A stretch of DNA of 64,000 nt from Prinsepia uniflora. Lineage: Eukaryota > Streptophyta > Magnoliopsida > Rosales > Rosaceae. The stretch is taken from positions 5,366,501-5,430,500 of the forward strand of contig CM064873.1 in the NCBI GenBank assembly GCA_032719365.1. The letters are read 5' to 3'. Shown here piece by piece: positions 59,944-64,000 of this stretch (positions are counted from its first letter, which is position 1; each line of letters opens with the position of its first letter). The translations under genes were made by a program, and so were the position numbers. The notes below the pieces were generated by a model. That model did no database searches. It had not been told where the DNA came from and worked only from the letters and a program-made list of their open reading frames with translations.

Positions 59944-62900
59944 TCAAGCTCGCATCATATACTCGAGAATCTGAATAGTCCGCTCTGACTGTCCATCTGT
60001 CTGAGGATGAAATGCAGTACTGAAATGCAACTTAGTCCCAAAAGCTTCCTGTAAGCTCTGCCAAAATCGGGAAGTGAATCTCGGATCTCTGTCAGATACT
60101 ATTGACTCGGGGGTCCCATGCAACCGAATAATCTCATCTATGAACAATTGTGCAAACTGCGCCAACCTGAAGTTTTCCCGTACTGGCAAGAAATGAGCAG
60201 ACTTCGTAAGTCGATCCACAATAACCCACACACCATCGTGTCCCTTCGGTGTTCTCGGAAGCTTGAACACAAAATCCATCGTCAGGTGATCCCATTTCCA
60301 CTCGGGGATCGGCAAAGGTTGCATTGCTCCATAGGGTCTTTGCCGCTCGGCTTTCACCTGCTGACAGATCAAGCATCTACTGACATATTCCGCAATCTCA
60401 CGTTTCATTCCCGACCACCAGTAATGCTCTCGAAGTGTACGATACATCTTGGTCCCACCAGGATGCATCGCATAGGCTGGACAATGAGCCTCATCCAGTA
60501 TCACTTTCTTCAATGCGTCATCCTCCGGTACGCACAACCGTCCACCCTTAACCAAGGCTCCATCCTCGCGGATCTCAAAGTCCTGTCTCTCTCCAGCCTC
60601 GACCTCAATCCGAATGATGCCCAAAACAGAGTCCTCAAATTGAGCATCAATAACCTGATCAATCAAAACAGGTCGCACATGAAAACTCGCTAGGAGTACT
60701 CCCTGATTATCCACAGTCAACTCTACTCCCAACCTGCGGAGCTCAACCAACAATGGTAACCGTACTGTCCTCAAATGTGACAAAGAACTAGCTGACTTCC
60801 TGCTCAGAGCATCGGCGACCACATTAGCCTTCCCTGGGTGATACTCAATAGTACAGTCGTAATCCTTAAGTAACTCCAACCATCGACGCTGTCTCAGATT
60901 CAGTTCCTTCTGAGTGAACAAATACTTTAAGCTCTTGTGGTCCGCGAAAATCCTGCACTTCTCTCCATATAAGTAATGCTGCCAAATCTTCAGTGCATGA
61001 ACCACCGCTGCTAGTTCCAAATCATGTGTAGGGTAGTTCACCTCATGAGGTTTCAATTGCCGGGAAGCATAAGCAATCACTCTCCCATGCTGCATCAAGA
61101 CACAACCCAAGCCTTGCAAAGAAGCATCACTGTACACCTCAAACTCTCCACTATCATCTGGAAGGGCTAATACAGGAGCAGATGTCAACCGCCTTTTAAG
61201 CTCTTGGAAACTCTGTTCACAGTTTTCGTCCCACTCAAATCGAACTCCCTTCTGAGTTAGTCGGGTCAAAGGAGCGGCTAAAATCGAAAAACCCTCAATG
61301 AAACGCCGATAATACCCTGCTAAACCCAGAAAACTCCGGATCTCCGTCACCGTCTTAGGCTGTTCCCAATTGGCTACCGCCTCAACTTTCTGAGGATCCA
61401 CGCTGATGCCCTCGGCCGAAATCACATGACCCAGAAATCCCACACTGGTCAACCAAAACTGACACTTACTGAGCTTCGCATACAACTGATGCTCCCTCAA
61501 AGTTTTAAGCACGTTTCTCAGATGTTTCTCATGTGCCTTCGCACTCTTCGAATACACCAAAATGTCATCAATGAAGACAATCACAAAACGATCCAAGTAT
61601 GGCCGGAACACGCGGTTCATAAGGTCCATAAAAGCTGCTGGGGCATTCGTCAAACCAAAAGGCATCACAACGAACTCATAATGACCGTACCTGGTCCGGA
61701 AAGCTGTCTTCGGTATATCCTCCTCTTTAACCCTTAACTGATGATATCCGGAGCAAAGATCAATCTTTGAAAAATACTGGGCTCCCTTCAATTGGTCAAA
61801 CAAATCGTCAATCCGGGGTAGGGGGTACTTATTCCGAATAGTTACCTTATTCAGTTGTCTGTAATCCACACACAATCTCAATCCTCCGTCCTTTTTCTTG
61901 ACAAACAAAACAGGTGCTCCCCAAGGTGACATACTCGGTCGAATGTATCCTATATCGACCAATTCTTGCAACTGGGCCTTAAGTTCCCTCAATTCTGCAG
62001 GTGCCATTCTATAAGGAGTCAGTGAGATAGGTTGTGTACCTGGAAGAAGATCAATCGTGAACTCAAGATCTCGGTGTGGGGGTAGTCCTGGCAACTCCTC
62101 GGGAAAAACATCGGGAAACTCCCGTACCACTGGTATATCATCTGCCCTCACTGGCGTAGCACGCGTATCCACCACATGGGCTATGTAACCCTGGCACCCC
62201 TTACGCAACAACTTGCTAGCCTCAAGTGCCGAAATAACTCCAGTAGGAAGTGCACGCTGATCCCCCTGAAACGTAGTCTCTACTAACCCGGGACTCCGAA
62301 AAGTCACTCTCCTATCGAAACAGTCGATAGAAGCATGATGTCTCGTCAACCAGTCCATACCCAAAATAACATCAAAGTCCCGGAGATCCAACAATAACAA
62401 ATCCGCCAGTAACTCTACCTCGCCTACCATCACCGGACACTCTCTCAACACCTGAGTCACTACCAACACCTCTCCCGTAGGTGTACTCACTCCTAACGCA
62501 CAATCCAAAGTAGACACCTCCCTCTCCTTAACCAAACTACAACTCCGAGCTACAAAAGAATGGGTAGCCCCGGGATCTATCAAAGAAAAAACAGGGTGAC
62601 CAAGTATGGTGAGTGTACCTGTCACCACTCCAGGTGCCGACCTGGCCTCCTGCTGAGTCATAGAAAAAACTCGCGCCTGAGGTCCCGATGACCTACCGCG
62701 CCCTCTGGAACTACTCGTGGCACCACCGCCACCCCTAGGGCCTGCCGCCCCTGATACTGAAGCCGTACTCTGCCCGGGTTCTGCTGCACCTCTGCCTGCT
62801 CCACCCTCCGGAGCTAACAATGGGCACTCCCGCCGGAAGTGTCCTCGCTCTTCGCAATAGAAGCAAGTATCCCTACCGGGTCCACCGGTATACCTCCCTG

Positions 62901-63099
62901 TAGAAGCAACTGAAGTCGCACTCGCCTGAGGAGTCGGCTGTGACCTAGCTCCTCGAAAACCAGAGCCTTGAAAACTGCCTGGTCTGCCATACCGGGCTCC
63001 ACCAGCCGATGACGATCCACCAAAATTTCCCCGTTTCGGGGGCCTCTGACTCGATGCTCCAGGGAATGAATGCTCTCGGCGCCGAACACTGCCCGAGTA
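59944..63099 (-). pseudogene. M gag-pol, central segment: zinc knuckle, protease, RT, RNase H, integrase core
   Basis: Open for 1051 codons between two in-frame stops. In whole-frame numbering: CCHC zinc knuckle C276-C289 (CFYCEERGHFRREC), a Gly/Ser/Arg-rich linker, retropepsin-like motif LIDPGATHSF with Asp372, reverse transcriptase with FIDD at 706-709, RNase H with SDAS (Asp855), integrase HHCC finger starting at His1076, and catalytic triad D1139, D1200, E1236 with the usual 35-residue gap before Glu. All catalytic residues are present. There is no normal ATG at its start, so it would be made only as part of the whole gag-pol. It ends at a TGA in RA(stop)VL, where relatives have Cys. Confidence 0.95.
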
Positions 63100-63690
63100 C
63101 TATGGCCTAGCAGGTAAACTGGCCTCCACCCTGACAGCAGCATCAGACAACTCTCGGAATGTAGCAAAAGAGCCAGCTGTCACTATAGCCCTGATCTCTC
63201 CTCGGAGGCCCAACTCAAACCGGCGGCACTTCTCCGCCTCGGTCGCTACAAATGCAGGAGCAAATCGGGATAGCATCTGAAATCTCTGCTCATACTCAGC
63301 AACTGTCAAGTTCCCTTGCTTCAAGTGAAGAAATTCTGCCTCCTTTGCATCCCTGAAAGAACGGGGATAGTACTGATCAAGAAACCATTCCCGGAAAGTC
63401 TCCCATGTCACAGTATGTGCATCCCAGCCGGACAGTTCCAATGTGTACCACTACTCGTATGCAGCTCCATCCAACAGAAAAGTAGCTAACAAAACCCGAT
63501 CCTCAGGAAGACAGTGCGTCACCCCAAAAATACGTTCGAGCCGGGTGATCCATCGATGAGCTTCCTCGGGGTCTGCCCCACCACTGAAAGTCGTAGCCCC
63601 AAGTCTCTGGGCTCTCTCGATCGAAGCGCTCTCAGTCCCTCTCGCCGCTTCATCTTCAGGTCGTGGAGGGGGTTCACGTCGCGGAGGCAT
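63100..63690 (-). pseudogene. M gag, N-terminal part with two in-frame stops
   Basis: Starts at ATG 63690 (MPPRREPPPRP). Stops are TAG at codon 80 (63451-63453) and TAG at codon 197 (63100-63102). Between them the sequence is normal gag: ERAQRLGATTFSGG, WITRLERIFGV, then LSGWDAHTVTWETFREWFLDQYYPRSFRDAKEAEFLHLKQG in fragments, and FAPAFVATEAEKCRRFELGL. The broken gag of H has Trp at the first stop position. The gag protein would form the particle in the cytoplasm. All segments from 63690 to 59239 stay in one frame with no frameshift, so gag and pol were one polyprotein. Confidence 0.93.
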
Positions 63691-63763
63691 GATCGGTCAT
63701 ACACTGAAAGAAGCATAGAGTTAGTCAAACAACCTAGACCCAACTCAAATCAACACAACCTAT

Positions 63764-63775
63764 GCTCTGATACCA
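63764..63775 (-). promoter_or_regulatory. Primer-binding site of M (initiator tRNA-Met)
   Basis: The minus strand reads TGGTATCAGAGC two bases after the 5' LTR end. Matching sites in I (35832-35843), H (43353-43364) and, with one change, A (20148-20159) show that all use the same primer tRNA. Confidence 0.95.
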
Positions 63776-63777
63776 AT

Positions 63778-64000
63778 TGTCAGGACCCGTCCCAAATATC
63801 ACCTCGGTACCCGGGACGAACCCTGCTCCCGTCTGACAATCACACTTACAGGACCAAAGATAACCTTAATACAACTATAAGTACAACTATCAGACGAAGG
63901 AGTAAATATATACAACAGTAAGCCAGAGCATAGTTCTACAAAATGGGCATAAAAGTCCTACAATTCTAAGTCCGCAACGGAAGAACGACGTAAGCTCTAT
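63778..64000 (-). mobile_element. 5' LTR of M (first 223 bp in window)
   Basis: Identical to 56268-56490 except at two positions. The rest lies outside the window. Confidence 0.95.

Larger units (their letters stand above)
56268..64000 (-). mobile_element. Element M, Ty3/gypsy Tekay (Del) chromovirus, 5' LTR cut by window end
   Basis: The only copy with gag-pol. The 3' LTR is 56268-59204, polypurine tract 59205-59216, coding frame 63690-59239, primer site 63764-63775, and the 5' LTR starts at 63778 and runs out of the window. It is inserted in A's 5' LTR; the left flank is TGAAC (56263-56267). The domain order protease, RT, RNase H, integrase, chromodomain-like tail makes it a chromovirus, and MPPRR at the gag start plus the long LTRs fit the Tekay/Del clade. 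The visible 223 bp of the 5' LTR differ from the 3' LTR at two positions, so insertion was recent. Three in-frame stops make it unlikely to be active itself. Confidence 0.95.

Noticed and set aside
60118..60693. 191-codon plus-strand frame inside the polyprotein region.
   Set aside because: It is the antisense shadow of the integrase/RNase H coding sequence of M; the minus-strand frame has the catalytic motifs.
59239..63690. Programmed stop-codon readthrough between gag and pol.
   Set aside because: The first two stops lie within gag itself, at places where relatives have sense codons, and the third is inside integrase; none is at a gag-pol boundary.
63764..63775. Sequence matching the end of a tRNA.
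   Set aside because: Only 12 bases match initiator tRNA-Met, at the place of a primer-binding site; there is no tRNA gene.
6437..64000. Centromeric or satellite array.
   Set aside because: The repetition is due to dispersed nested LTRs in both orientations with target duplications, not head-to-tail satellite monomers.

Overview
The window is nuclear DNA of a flowering plant, probably a eudicot. It holds one spliced plant P450 gene, a polyprotein of the Ty3/gypsy Tekay (Del) chromovirus type, primer-binding sites matching initiator tRNA-Met, and long AT-rich intergenic DNA. I cannot name the species.

Region 1 (1-6436) is gene-bearing. A two-exon cytochrome P450 on the minus strand (984-2713) reads through as a complete 522-residue CYP86A1-type fatty-acid omega-hydroxylase, the suberin enzyme, with a TATA-like box and a CT-rich leader. 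Upstream of it lie AT-rich spacer, a 167-bp tandem duplication, and a Mutator-like element with long terminal inverted repeats around a GC-rich, probably captured, insert. A decayed coding fragment lies at 259-540.

Region 2 (6437-64000) is a stack of 14 LTR-retrotransposon copies of one family nested inside each other, labelled A-N here. The LTR in its own direction begins TGTAACGACCCGTCCC and ends GGGACGGGTCCTGACA. Boundaries were placed by these ends, by 5-bp target-site duplications (TSDs), and by the point where the interrupted host LTR resumes. A (minus) has its 3' LTR at 6437-9157 and its 5' LTR scattered from 20163 to beyond the window. Solo LTR B sits in A, C in B and D in C. Solo LTR E sits in A's 5' LTR and F in E. 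Solo LTR G (27833-56030) sits in A's 5' LTR. G carries full-length H (27845-46155) and solo LTR J (46885-54049). H carries full-length I (30566-37730) and solo LTR N. J carries solo LTRs K and L. Full-length M (56268 to beyond 64000) sits in the last visible piece of A's 5' LTR.

M is the only copy with a gag-pol frame. It keeps one frame of 1484 codons with all expected motifs but has three in-frame stops, and the visible parts of its two LTRs are almost identical. A, H and I have the same LTR ends, primer sites and polypurine tracts but share a non-coding core instead of pol. H still has a broken gag start. They look like a non-autonomous family mobilised by M-type elements.

The LTRs are unusual. 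Each long copy carries a hypervariable minisatellite cassette between reverse-complementary arms (CTGTGAGTGGAC and GTCCACTCACAG) that resemble a splice donor and acceptor. It is followed by a short inverted repeat whose arms vary together between copies, next to a CAG/GT acceptor-like site. This covarying structure is the best candidate here for something undescribed. No tRNA, rRNA or CRISPR array was seen, and nearly all short ORFs in region 2 are chance readings of LTR DNA.
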